A stretch of 64,000 nucleotides of DNA, from positions 1,054,001 through 1,118,000 of the forward strand of contig NZ_PVZV01000002.1 in the NCBI RefSeq assembly GCF_002995495.1, in the 5' to 3' direction. The position numbers and the translations under genes were made by a program. A model generated the notes under the pieces. The model was not told the origin of the DNA. It saw only the letters and a list, made by a program, of their open reading frames with translations, and made no database searches. Source of the DNA: Actinocorallia populi (GTDB lineage Bacteria > Actinomycetota > Actinomycetes > Streptosporangiales > Streptosporangiaceae). Positions 1-7,403 of this stretch are shown here, piece after piece. The stretch's first letter is position 1. The number at the start of each line of letters is the position of its first letter.

Positions 1-650
1 TCAACATCGTCGCGGCGGCGCGTCTCACCGCGGAGACCGCACCGGCCCGGATCGCGGAGACCATCCGGACCCTGGCCGCCACCCGGCGGCCTTTCTCCTG
101 GTGGGTGGGGCCCGCCTCCACACCGGCGGATCTCGCCGCGCTCCTGGAGGACGCCGGTCTCCAGGCGTCCGAGACCGAGCAAGGCATGTCGATGCACCTG
201 TCCGCGCCCCCGGAGGTACCGCGCATCGAGGGCCTGGAAATCCGCCCCGTCACGACCCTCCGACAACTCGCCGACTACGCGACCGTCCTGGCCGCGCTCT
301 GGGACCCGCCCGCCGCCACCGTGCGCCGCTTCTTCGCCGACGCCGCCGAGCGGGCCCTGGCCCCCGACTGCGCCGCCCGCTACCTGGTCGGCCACGTCGA
401 CGGCCGCCCGGTCTGCTCCGCCGAGGTCTTCCTCCACGGCGGAGTCGCCGGGATCTACAACATCGCGACCATGGCGGCCGACCGCCGTCGCGGGTACGGC
501 GGCGCCATGACCCTGGCGGCCATGCGCACCGCGTACGACGAGGGCCACCGCACCCTGGTCCTGCAGGCCTCCCCGGACGGCGAACCCGTCTACCGCCGCC
601 TCGGTTTCCGGACCTGCGGCGTGTTCACGGAGTACGCCATCCGACGGTGA
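1..650 (+). CDS. GNAT family N-acetyltransferase (5' end outside window)
   Basis: This is the C-terminal part of a GCN5-related acetyltransferase that would transfer an acetyl group from acetyl-CoA to an unknown amine. The reading frame is open from base 3, so the true start lies to the left; a GTG at 105 is in frame but sits inside conserved protein (residues reading PFSWWVGP just before it). The acetyl-CoA loop is visible as RRRGYGG, followed by the usual YRRLGF C-terminal motif. The last codons and the stop fall inside a 70-bp sequence that recurs at 1547, beyond the toxin-antitoxin pair. The substrate cannot be deduced. Confidence 0.85.
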   Translation, partial: NIVAAARLTAETAPARIAETIRTLAATRRPFSWWVGPASTPADLAALLEDAGLQASETEQGMSMHLSAPPEVPRIEGLEIRPVTTLRQLADYATVLAALWDPPAATVRRFFADAAERALAPDCAARYLVGHVDGRPVCSAEVFLHGGVAGIYNIATMAADRRRGYGGAMTLAAMRTAYDEGHRTLVLQASPDGEPVYRRLGFRTCGVFTEYAIRR

Positions 651-701
651 GACCGCCGCCCGCGCCTTCCCCGCCCTTGCGGCACGCCTCCTCGAAGCGG
701 T
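632..701 (+). repeat. 70-bp direct repeat, copy 1 (spans GNAT stop codon)
   Basis: The 70 bases from GTACGCCATC to CTCGAAGCGGT recur at 1547-1616 with only two mismatches (C/G at repeat position 11, T/C at about position 48). This copy holds the last five codons and the stop of the acetyltransferase gene plus 51 bases downstream. The two copies enclose a complete toxin-antitoxin operon with a 915-bp period. Confidence 0.95.
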
Positions 702-870
702 GGCCCAGCCCCGTCGGACAGGGGCAGGGGAGCACGGATCGCCCACCGGCTCCGACGCACCTCTGCCGCTTCGGCCCCGAGGGAGTCTCCGGTCGTGGGC
801 TTGACCGTACTTCCTTGAGTCTGACGATCAGATCGGCTCATGCGGCGGCATGCCCTGAGGCTTGCCGCCG

Positions 871-900
871 ACTGTACACAAGTGTAATGTATTGTGCATG
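871..900 (+). promoter_or_regulatory. Toxin-antitoxin operator: three 10-bp phased TGTACA-like sites
   Basis: The hexamers TGTACA (873), TGTAAT (883) and TGTGCA (893) start exactly 10 bp apart, that is, on one face of the helix, and the last runs into the antitoxin ATG at 898. TACAC-AA-GTGTA is also an inverted repeat here. TGTACA is the core of the palindromes bound by YefM-type antitoxins in other bacteria, so autoregulation is likely. TGTAAT may also act as a -10 element, which would make the transcript nearly leaderless. Confidence 0.6.
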
Positions 901-1149
901 AGTGAAACCTTGTCGATCACGGAGGCCCGCGGCAGGCTCGGCCAGCTCGCCCGGCAGGCCTCCGCGCGCCGCGACCGGATCTTCCTGACCGAGCACGGCG
1001 AGCGCGTCGCCGCGATCGTGGCGGTGAGCGAGCTGGAGGACCTGGAGGACGCGCTCGCTCTGGCCCAGCACGAGTTGCGTGTGGCCACCGGAGCCGAGCA
1101 GTACGTCAGTCATGAGGAAGCCCTGCGTCTGGCGGGGTTCACCGAGTGA
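898..1149 (+). CDS. Type II antitoxin, Phd/YefM family
   Basis: An 83-residue protein beginning MSETLSITEARGRLGQLARQA, the typical Phd/YefM N-terminal DNA-binding motif. The family dimerises on its own operator through the N-terminal half and blocks a RelE/ParE-type toxin with the flexible C-terminal half. The ATG at 898 is chosen because the family motif starts there; an in-frame GTG at 862 would add 12 unrelated residues. There is no clear ribosome binding site, consistent with a leaderless message. The stop overlaps the toxin start (GTGA), so the two are translationally coupled. Family assignment is strong; specificity is unknown. Confidence 0.88.
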   Translation: MSETLSITEARGRLGQLARQASARRDRIFLTEHGERVAAIVAVSELEDLEDALALAQHELRVATGAEQYVSHEEALRLAGFTE

Positions 1150-1397
1150 TCTACGCGATCATCTGGACGCTCTCCGCCGCGCGGACCTTGCGGGACTTCC
1201 GCGAGCGGGATCCGGAGGGGGCGGGCGAGCTGCGGGCGGCGATCGAGACGCTGGCCGCCGATCCCCGCCCTGACGACTCCTCCCCCTACGGGCCCGCCTA
1301 TCGGCGGTTGCGCGTGGGCCGGTATCGCGTCATGTACCGGATCGAGGAGAAGGAGATCAGCGTCATCGTGCTCAACCTCGCACGCTCCACGCCCTGA
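1146..1397 (+). CDS. Type II toxin, RelE/ParE superfamily
   Basis: An 83-residue protein starting at a GTG that overlaps the antitoxin stop by four bases. It carries the RelE/ParE fold pattern: an N-terminal strand (YAIIWTLSAARTLRDF), a helical hairpin, then the strongly conserved tail YRRLRVGRYRVMYRIEEKEISVIVLNLA. Family members either cleave mRNA in the ribosomal A site (RelE, YoeB) or poison gyrase (ParE). The RVGRYRVMYRI signature and a YefM-like partner favour the RelE/YoeB side, but this is an inference. The pair is enclosed by a 70-bp direct repeat. Confidence 0.88.
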   Translation: MIYAIIWTLSAARTLRDFRERDPEGAGELRAAIETLAADPRPDDSSPYGPAYRRLRVGRYRVMYRIEEKEISVIVLNLARSTP

Positions 1398-1754
1398 CCG
1401 AAGCCGGCGTCGCCGGCAGGGAGAACGACGCCGGCGACTCGAGCAGCGGCGCAGCGACCTCCGCTTCGGGCCCGGGGGCGACTTCTTTATGATCATCCTT
1501 TTCGTGGGGTCTCGAACGCCGCCGTGCCGAGACCGTTGACGTCCTCGTACGCCATCGGACGGTGAGACCGCCGCCCGCGCCTTCCCCGCCCTCGCGGCAC
1601 GCCTCCTCGAAGCGGTCGGCCGGAGGGCCGGTTCGCGAGGGATCGCGGCCTGGAGGTCAGGCCGTTGCGCGGGTACGGCTGCCCGCAGGACGAGCGGCTT
1701 GCGGTGGTCGAGTGCGTATCGCGGCGGGCGGGGCGGCCCGGACTCCGGGTTCGG
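1398..1754. other. Intergenic stretch holding repeat copy 2 and no convincing gene
   Basis: This 357-bp stretch lies between the toxin stop and the end of the XRE-TPR gene on the opposite strand. It contains the second copy of the 70-bp direct repeat and otherwise only short open frames without family resemblance. The final five codons of a GNAT-like gene (reading YAIGR, then stop) are kept in the repeat, so it may be the scar of a recombination event. Confidence 0.6.
1547..1616 (+). repeat. 70-bp direct repeat, copy 2
   Basis: Same orientation as 632-701, with two mismatches. The acetyltransferase tail codons are present but are not connected to a coding sequence here. Homology stops abruptly on both sides, which marks the repeat boundaries. 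Confidence 0.95.
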
Positions 1755-2879
1755 TCATGCCAGCAGGGTGCGGAGTCGTTCGCGCATGTCCTTGACCTCC
1801 GGTACGTCGCGCCACGGGGTCGAGAGGGTCATGATCTCGGTGAGGTAGCCGTCCAGGCGGGCCGAGGAGACCAGCGGGGCGACGCGGGTCAGGGTGGTCG
1901 CGAGTTCGGCGGCGAGCAGTGGTTCGGACGCCTGGAAGGCGGCCTGCACCTGGCGGGCGAGGAGATTGGCTCCGAGCCAGGGGGACGCGGGAAGGACGAT
2001 CTTCACGGCCTCGTGAAGCGTGGCCTGCGCTGCCTTTGCATCACCTTGCTCGTAGAGGGCGACGCCCACGTTCCCGGTCAGGTTCGCACGGTCGAAGTCG
2101 GATAGATCGGTTCCGATTTCCCGTGCCCTGCCGAGGGACATGGCGGAATGCCGCTTCTCTCCGAGCAGTCCGAGAGCCCGGCCGAGAGACATGGAGGCGC
2201 GTGCTTCGCAGGCCGGAGAGATGCCGGGGACCGTCAGGGCCTGCCGGGCGTACCACTCCCCGCGTCGGCCGTCGCCCTGGTAGGAGTGGAACATCGCGAG
2301 CTCGTTGAGCGCGCTGACCTGCTTGTCGCGGTCCTGGCCCGCCCGGGCGAACGCCACGGCGAGCTTTCCGGCCTCCTGGGCCTGGGGGAGGCGGCGGGCG
2401 TCGTACTGGATGAGTGAGACCTTCCGGGCCAGTTCGGACGCCGCGCTGCAAAGCCGGGTGTCCTTGCCGGCCGCGACGGCGTGCTGCAGGCGGCGGAGAT
2501 GCCGGGCCGCGTCCTGGAACCCGGTACGGCCGCCTGATCCGTAGAGGGATTTGTGGGCCCTGCCGGCGAGCAGTTCCACATAGTCCGGGTCGCGGTAGGG
2601 GTTGCCGTCGGCGCTGGGGATGAGGGTCACGGTCGCCACATTGGTGAGGAACGCGCGTCGTTTCATTTCGGCCTCATCGATTTTGCGTCGTATGACCACC
2701 TCGTAGCCTACCCGCGCGAGCAGTCGGGAAAGTCGGTTGAATCCGATATCTTGTTTCCCTCCCGCCACTGTGGACACCCACGCCTGTGTATGCCCCCAGG
2801 ATTCGCCCAGCTGGGCCTGCGTCCATCCGCGCTCCCGCATGATCGCCTTGGTGGCTTCGGGCAGTTCTCGAAATTCCAC
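1755..2879 (-). CDS. XRE-type helix-turn-helix regulator with TPR-like domain (copy A)
   Basis: A 374-residue protein with an N-terminal helix-turn-helix (about residues 5-55, including WTQAQLGESWGHTQAWVS) and a long helical C-terminal region with TPR-like pairs, a layout common in actinomycete regulators. It is a close paralogue of the gene at 32558-33682: aligned without gaps they differ at about 72 of 374 positions by hand count (about 81 percent identical). The frame continues upstream to 3044, but I choose the GTG at 2879. The paralogue has the same GTG, the same length, and a one-base shift just upstream that puts the extension out of frame. Target genes and ligand are unknown. Confidence 0.8.
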   Translation of the reverse strand: MEFRELPEATKAIMRERGWTQAQLGESWGHTQAWVSTVAGGKQDIGFNRLSRLLARVGYEVVIRRKIDEAEMKRRAFLTNVATVTLIPSADGNPYRDPDYVELLAGRAHKSLYGSGGRTGFQDAARHLRRLQHAVAAGKDTRLCSAASELARKVSLIQYDARRLPQAQEAGKLAVAFARAGQDRDKQVSALNELAMFHSYQGDGRRGEWYARQALTVPGISPACEARASMSLGRALGLLGEKRHSAMSLGRAREIGTDLSDFDRANLTGNVGVALYEQGDAKAAQATLHEAVKIVLPASPWLGANLLARQVQAAFQASEPLLAAELATTLTRVAPLVSSARLDGYLTEIMTLSTPWRDVPEVKDMRERLRTLLA

Positions 2880-2940
2880 GGGGGTCAGGCTAAGTGATGG
2901 TCGGATGTCTGTCGGCATCGTGTATAGGGCATTCATATAT
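2880..2940 (-). promoter_or_regulatory. Conserved upstream block of XRE-TPR gene copy A
   Basis: About 60 bases upstream of the GTG match the region upstream of copy B (33683-33741), including a TATACACGAT element here versus TATACGCGAT there. The blocks differ by a one-base indel between GTG and the shared GCTAAG (plus-strand spelling), so the block behaves like non-coding promoter DNA rather than protein. No good ribosome binding site precedes the GTG. Confidence 0.5.
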
Positions 2941-3087
2941 CGGCCCGCCCGCCGTTGGTTTTCGCCTTCTAGGTCGCTCTTTTCGTGTAATTCGTCGAGA
3001 TCGATGGGATTATTGGCCGATGGTTGAGGGACGTCGCCTACCACGAAGACGCCTCAAGGACGACGGTCTGCCCGTGGACGACCGAGG

Positions 3088-3858
3088 TCAGACGGGCGGC
3101 ATCAGATCGCTGTCGCTGACGGTGTACGTCAGCGGGGGGTAGACGAAGTCCGTTTCGCTGTTCTCGCGGCGCCGTAGCCGGTAGAACTCGTGCCTCTGCT
3201 CATCGTCGGCGGACGTGAGGCGCGCGCCCTGCGGGAGGTACGCATGTCCGTCGCGAAACCGAATGAGGGTCTTCGACGTTCGAAAGGTCACGCCCAGCCA
3301 TGGGTTGTCCGGCGTCTGGACGGTCCTGTCCAGCACGATCCTGTGTCTGAGCCGCCGATTCGACGCGACGGAGAACGCGACGACACCGTTGTGGGCGAGG
3401 GGGATCTCGAAGCTCTCGCCGTCGGACCCCTTCGATTCGAAGATCAGCTTTCTCGTCGGGCCCGCTCCGGGGTCCCGGTAGCAGGAGAAGACGGCGATGA
3501 ACGACCCGTCGGCCAGGTCGAGGGCCTGGTCGGAATGGCCGCCCATGGTTTTGTAGGCGCTCGTGTAGCTCTCGATGAGCGCGTTGTCGAAGCCGACCGG
3601 AAGCGCCGCACGTTCCTGGATCCGCTGCGCCAGCCGTTCGTGCACCGCCCGGAAACGCTGCGCCGGGTCGCCGTATCGAGTGGTGGTGCGTACGAGAGGC
3701 ACACCGCCCGTCTCGTCGACCTTGGTGAGCACGGCGCCGCGCCGGCCTTTTCCCACGTCTTCCCAGCGAACCGACGCGGACAGCTCAGCGAAGAGGTCCT
3801 CCTCGGTCGGCAGCGCGAACGAGAGGATCCCGTCCGAGAACCTAGTCCCGGGGGGCAA
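3088..3858 (-). CDS. AlkB-like 2-oxoglutarate/Fe(II) dioxygenase (second of tandem pair)
   Basis: A 256-residue protein with the AlkB-superfamily core: a substrate loop (FDNALIESYTSAYKTMGGHSD) supplying the HxD iron ligands, a distal histidine in RLRHRIVLD, and a C-terminal TFRTSK segment with the arginine expected to hold 2-oxoglutarate. Relatives hydroxylate alkyl groups on DNA, RNA or protein; the substrate here is unknown. It starts at TTG (3858) with GGAG six bases upstream and overlaps the end of the preceding dioxygenase gene by 17 bp, so the two are translationally coupled. All metal and cosubstrate residues appear intact. Confidence 0.72.
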   Translation of the reverse strand: MPPGTRFSDGILSFALPTEEDLFAELSASVRWEDVGKGRRGAVLTKVDETGGVPLVRTTTRYGDPAQRFRAVHERLAQRIQERAALPVGFDNALIESYTSAYKTMGGHSDQALDLADGSFIAVFSCYRDPGAGPTRKLIFESKGSDGESFEIPLAHNGVVAFSVASNRRLRHRIVLDRTVQTPDNPWLGVTFRTSKTLIRFRDGHAYLPQGARLTSADDEQRHEFYRLRRRENSETDFVYPPLTYTVSDSDLMPPV

Positions 3859-5155
3859 CGTAGTCTCCCGTGTTCATGCTGAAGACGAACTCCTCGCCGT
3901 AATCGATGAAGGACGAGGTCCTGTTCTCCTCGGCGTACAGCCTGCGCAGCTCGTCCATGCCCGCCGGTGTCGGCGGCTCCAGCTTCACCAAGTCCTCGTG
4001 CACTTTGAGGAACGTGTGGCCGTTCTTGTGGACGGCTTCGGCGTTCGAACAGCGCACCACGTATCCCAGACGGATCGGGAGCGACTCGGCGTCCAGCGTC
4101 GAGGGCCGGATTTCGTGCGTGTACAGGCGGTTGGTGGACAGCGGCATGAAGAACACGGAGCCGGGATAGAGGGTCAGGGTGAACTGCGGGGGGAGCGCGG
4201 CCCCGTCGCGTTCCCCGGCCGGTTCCTTGAGGCGGAAGTGGAGTCTGGTCAGCCCGCTGGCACTCTTCACGCCGTGGTCGAAGGCGTCTTCGGCCAGGGG
4301 CTGCAGTTTGTCGAGCCGGTCATAGAAGGTGCAGAAGGCCATGATGCCGTTGACGGGCATGTCCTTGGTCTTGTCGGCATGGGCCGAGATCTTGGCCTTG
4401 GACTGCTTGCGCCCGGCCGTGGCAGGGGTGTTGTGGTAGATCTGGGCGAGGACGTGGTTGAGCGGCGCCTGGTTCCGGAAGACGGTGGCGGCCTCGCGGT
4501 TCAGCGCCTCGACGATGCGCGTGTCGGTCGGGCGGAAACTCTCGGTCGGCCCCGAGAGATTCGTGGAGCACCGGAGCAGGCGGAAATGCAGTTCGTCGCC
4601 GTTCCGTGTGACGGGCGTCAGATAGATTCCGCTGCGATGGGCTGTTCCAGGCTTGGTGGACTCTGTCAGGGACTGGAAAGTGTGCTCCGCGCGGATCTGC
4701 CTGAACTGATCGGTGCCGAGGCCGAAAAAGCGGCGGTAGTACACGCCGACACCGTGTACGCGGATGGGAACCCGGCCGAGGTCGACAAGGGGCCAAGGTA
4801 CGTCGCCGTCCTCGTGGTAACCGTGAGACAACTCCCGGACGACGAACACCCGGGCCGCCGCGTGCAGTCGGAGGCCGCTGATCCCGGATACGTCGCCGCA
4901 CAGGTAGACGGTCTTCTGCGCGAGGTCGGGCGCACCGGAAGCAAGGTCCTCCGGTGTGATCACGGATCCGAAGAAGTCCCTGATCAAGTCATCGCCCTGC
5001 AACGCCGAAGGCGCGACCAGGATGTGGTCGGCATCCTCGATACGGGCTTCCGCCGACTCCGCCGCGTCCATCGAGCCGTACCTGCCATTCGCACGCCGGG
5101 GCACGAACCCGCAGAGCTGATCAGACGGCCTGCCGGTTCGTTCGACCCGTTCCAT
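3842..5155 (-). CDS. AlkB-like 2-oxoglutarate/Fe(II) dioxygenase, long form (first of tandem pair)
   Basis: A 437-residue protein. The C-terminal half carries a dioxygenase core: ISAHADKTKDM (HxD iron ligands), THEIRP (distal iron histidine) and LPIRLGYVVRC (arginines expected to bind 2-oxoglutarate). The N-terminal 170 residues match nothing I recognise. The frame stays open to 5749 but would then run antisense through the kinase gene, so I start at ATG 5155 (GGAAG close upstream); ATG 5071 with AGG nine bases upstream is an alternative. It overlaps the second dioxygenase and is divergent from the P-loop kinase across 117 bp. Superfamily assignment is good, substrate unknown. Confidence 0.68.
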   Translation of the reverse strand: MERVERTGRPSDQLCGFVPRRANGRYGSMDAAESAEARIEDADHILVAPSALQGDDLIRDFFGSVITPEDLASGAPDLAQKTVYLCGDVSGISGLRLHAAARVFVVRELSHGYHEDGDVPWPLVDLGRVPIRVHGVGVYYRRFFGLGTDQFRQIRAEHTFQSLTESTKPGTAHRSGIYLTPVTRNGDELHFRLLRCSTNLSGPTESFRPTDTRIVEALNREAATVFRNQAPLNHVLAQIYHNTPATAGRKQSKAKISAHADKTKDMPVNGIMAFCTFYDRLDKLQPLAEDAFDHGVKSASGLTRLHFRLKEPAGERDGAALPPQFTLTLYPGSVFFMPLSTNRLYTHEIRPSTLDAESLPIRLGYVVRCSNAEAVHKNGHTFLKVHEDLVKLEPPTPAGMDELRRLYAEENRTSSFIDYGEEFVFSMNTGDYVAPRD

Positions 5156-5272
5156 GAACTTCCGGACGGTAGGGGATGGAAGGTTAGCATCCGCGCCCGT
5201 CGCGCGCCGGTCGGCGCGTACCGGCGAACGCAGGTCTCCTGGCCCTTGCTCCGAGGACGATAGCCTCGCGGC

Positions 5273-5812
5273 ATGCGAGGCAGCGTCATCGTTGTGTCCG
5301 GGCCGCCGGGAGCGGGCAAGTCCACCACCGCCCGCGCGCTGGCCGGCATGTTCGGCAAGGCCGTGCACCTGCACACCGACGACTTCTGGCACTACATCGT
5401 GACCGGGGCGATCCAGCCTTACCTGCCTGAGTCCGACGAGCAGAACCAGACCGTGGTCCGCGCGATCGTGAATGCGGCCTACACGTACGCCGAAGGCGGA
5501 TACACGGTGGTGGTCGACGGGATCGTGGGGCCGTGGATGCTCGGCCACTACAGGAAGGGCCTCCAGGAGCACCCCGGTTCGCCGCTTCACTACCTGGTGC
5601 TTCGGCCCGGCCGTCAGGAGACCCTGAGCCGTGCGCAGGCGCGCACCGGTCCGGACGCGCTGGTCGACGAGGAGCCGATCCTGCTGCTCTGGGACCAGTT
5701 CGCGAACCTGGACGACCTGGAGGGCCATGTGATCGACACCAGCCGCCACTCACCCGCTGACACGCTTCAGGCCGTGGCGGACGCAGTGGCGAGCGGAGAC
5801 TTCCTGTTGTAG
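5273..5812 (+). CDS. P-loop kinase (AAA_33 / zeta-toxin-like)
   Basis: A 179-residue single-domain P-loop phosphotransferase. The Walker A motif is GPPGAGKST (residues 9-17), followed by HTDDFWHYI, where the aspartates match the substrate/magnesium-binding position of small-molecule and nucleic-acid end kinases, and by a Walker-B-like VVVDGIVG strand and a lid with RAQARTGPD. The fold fits chloramphenicol phosphotransferase-like or polynucleotide-kinase-like enzymes, and the true substrate is not evident. It is transcribed away from the tandem dioxygenase genes and probably shares their promoter region. Confidence 0.75.
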   Translation: MRGSVIVVSGPPGAGKSTTARALAGMFGKAVHLHTDDFWHYIVTGAIQPYLPESDEQNQTVVRAIVNAAYTYAEGGYTVVVDGIVGPWMLGHYRKGLQEHPGSPLHYLVLRPGRQETLSRAQARTGPDALVDEEPILLLWDQFANLDDLEGHVIDTSRHSPADTLQAVADAVASGDFLL

Positions 5813-5924
5813 GCCGGGCGAGCCTCAGGACGTCCCCCTTCCTGGACGAAGGCCGTTTCGACGCCTCTCGGAGCGGAGTCCGTCGGTTCCCGTGCGCTGG
5901 GCCGCACGGCTCGAGAGGGCATCC

Positions 5925-6791
5925 TCACCGTGCGACCCGGCGACCGCGTGTCAGGAGACCGGAACCGGGTTCGCATAACCCGCCGATCTTCGGGTCCCGG
6001 TAGCGGGCGAGTTCCCAGGGGTCGTGGGCGCTGAAGAGCGAGACCTGGTCGCCGTGCCGGCGGACGAGCTCGCGCAGCCGGGCCTGGGTGCCGAGCCTGA
6101 GGTCGTGGTGGGTCTCCGAGCCGGTCTGCACGAGGTCCAGGAGCGGGTGAGGGTGCGGGTCGTCGTCGAGTTCCCGGTGGTAGTAGTAGGCGTCGCCGCA
6201 GTGCAGGAGCCAGCGGTCGCCGTCGTGCACGGCGACTCCGGTGTGGCCGGCGGTGTGGCCTCCGAGCGGGACGAGGCGGAACTGCGGGCCGAGCCCCTCG
6301 GGCTGCAGGGAGGTGAAACCGAACCAGTCCTCGCCGGAGCCGGTGGTGTAGGCCGCCCAGTCCGGGCCGTGCGCCCAGTGCGCCGGGCGGTAGCGGAAGC
6401 TGGGCGCCTGGCCGGTGGCCGCCTCCAATTCGGCGGCCAGGACGTGGACGCGGGCGGTGGGGAAGTCGGGCAGGCCGCCGCAGTGGTCGACGTCGAGGTG
6501 GGTCACGATGACGTGGCGCACGTCGCCGGGGGAGTAGCCCAGCTCGGCGATCTGGCGTACGGCGGTCTCCCGCTCGTCCAGCACGGGCTGGGCCATCTGG
6601 ACCCAGTCGGCGCCGAGGGTGGCGTCGGGGTCGCGCACGTCGGCCAGGCCGAGGCCGGTTTCGATGAGGACAAGCCCCGCGGAGTCGGTCTCGACCAGCA
6701 GGCAGTGGTTGACGGCGTGCGCGGGAGCAGGGCCCTGGTAGGTGGCTTCGATCTGCCGGACGGACCCGCAGTTGAGGTGGTGGATCTGCAT
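5925..6791 (-). CDS. MBL-fold metallo-hydrolase (lactonase-like)
   Basis: A 288-residue metallo-beta-lactamase-fold enzyme. The zinc motif reads VTHLDVDHCGG, a variant of HxHxDH with aspartate in the second position that is common in the lactonase-like branch; further ligands are GGHTAGHTG and HCGDAYYYH. Relatives hydrolyse lactones and other esters. The ATG at 6791 (MQIHHLNCGS) is chosen over an upstream frame extension that would cover the operator. It is divergent from a MerR regulator with a perfect 20-bp palindrome between the starts, so it is very likely that regulator's target. Confidence 0.85.
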   Translation of the reverse strand: MQIHHLNCGSVRQIEATYQGPAPAHAVNHCLLVETDSAGLVLIETGLGLADVRDPDATLGADWVQMAQPVLDERETAVRQIAELGYSPGDVRHVIVTHLDVDHCGGLPDFPTARVHVLAAELEAATGQAPSFRYRPAHWAHGPDWAAYTTGSGEDWFGFTSLQPEGLGPQFRLVPLGGHTAGHTGVAVHDGDRWLLHCGDAYYYHRELDDDPHPHPLLDLVQTGSETHHDLRLGTQARLRELVRRHGDQVSLFSAHDPWELARYRDPKIGGLCEPGSGLLTRGRRVAR

Positions 6792-6806
6792 GGCGGCTAG
6801 CCTGTT

Positions 6807-6826
6807 ACTTGAACCGCGGTTCAAGT
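6807..6826. promoter_or_regulatory. MerR-type operator, perfect 20-bp palindrome
   Basis: ACTTGAACCGCGGTTCAAGT is a perfect palindrome between the divergent MBL-hydrolase and MerR genes. MerR activators bind such dyads inside overlong promoter spacers. A TTGACT hexamer reading towards the hydrolase overlaps one edge of the dyad, as expected for that promoter class. Confidence 0.85.
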
Positions 6827-6838
6827 CAAGGAGGAGTG

Positions 6839-7231
6839 GTGGGCGAGAAGCTGCTGGACATCTCCGAGGTGGCCGAGCGGTCCGGACTGGCCGCGTCGGC
6901 GCTGCGGTTCTACGAGAGGCGTGGCCTGATCTCCCCGGCTGGACGCAACGGGCTGCGCCGGACCTACCGGCCCGACGTCCTCGACCGCCTCGCGCTCATC
7001 TCCTGCGCCCGGGGCGCGGGGTTCACCATCGCCGAGATCTCCGGATTCCTGCGGGCGACCCCCGGCGACGTGGAACTGCGCGCCCGGATGGCGGACAAGG
7101 CCAGGGGACTGGAGGAGGACATCGCCCGGCTCGTTCGCATGCGTGACAGCCTCCACCACGCTTCGACCTGCACACACGAACCCCTCGTGGAGTGCCCCGA
7201 CTTCAAACGCACCATCCAGGAGCCCAGGTAG
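6839..7231 (+). CDS. MerR family transcriptional regulator
   Basis: A 130-residue MerR regulator with the N-terminal winged helix (LDISEVAERSGLAASALRFYERRGLI) and a coiled-coil dimerisation helix. The C-terminal tail STCTHEPLVECPDF carries two cysteines that could sense metal or redox state, but spacing alone does not define the ligand. AAGGAGG at 6828-6834 sets the GTG start at 6839. It is divergent from the MBL-fold hydrolase and its operator lies 13 bp upstream, suggesting both autoregulation and control of the hydrolase. Confidence 0.85.
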   Translation: MGEKLLDISEVAERSGLAASALRFYERRGLISPAGRNGLRRTYRPDVLDRLALISCARGAGFTIAEISGFLRATPGDVELRARMADKARGLEEDIARLVRMRDSLHHASTCTHEPLVECPDFKRTIQEPR

Positions 7232-7403
7232 CGGCGACCACCTCGAAGGGCGCTCGTCCGGCACGGCCCGCCGCACCGCGCTGTGCTCTTGAGACGGCCC
7301 TCATCCTTCGTACCGGCCGGTCCCAGGGCCGATACGCGAGCCATGTCCAGGGTTCCGTAACCGCGGTTCGACCGGTCGCCGGGCCGCTGGAGATCGCCGC
7401 TTC

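Noticed and set aside
3842-5749. Starting the long dioxygenase at 5749
   Set aside because: The first 200 codons would be antisense to the kinase gene, which has a clear Walker A motif.
5925-6824. Starting the MBL hydrolase at 6824
   Set aside because: The extension would translate the operator palindrome; the family N-terminus begins at the ATG at 6791.
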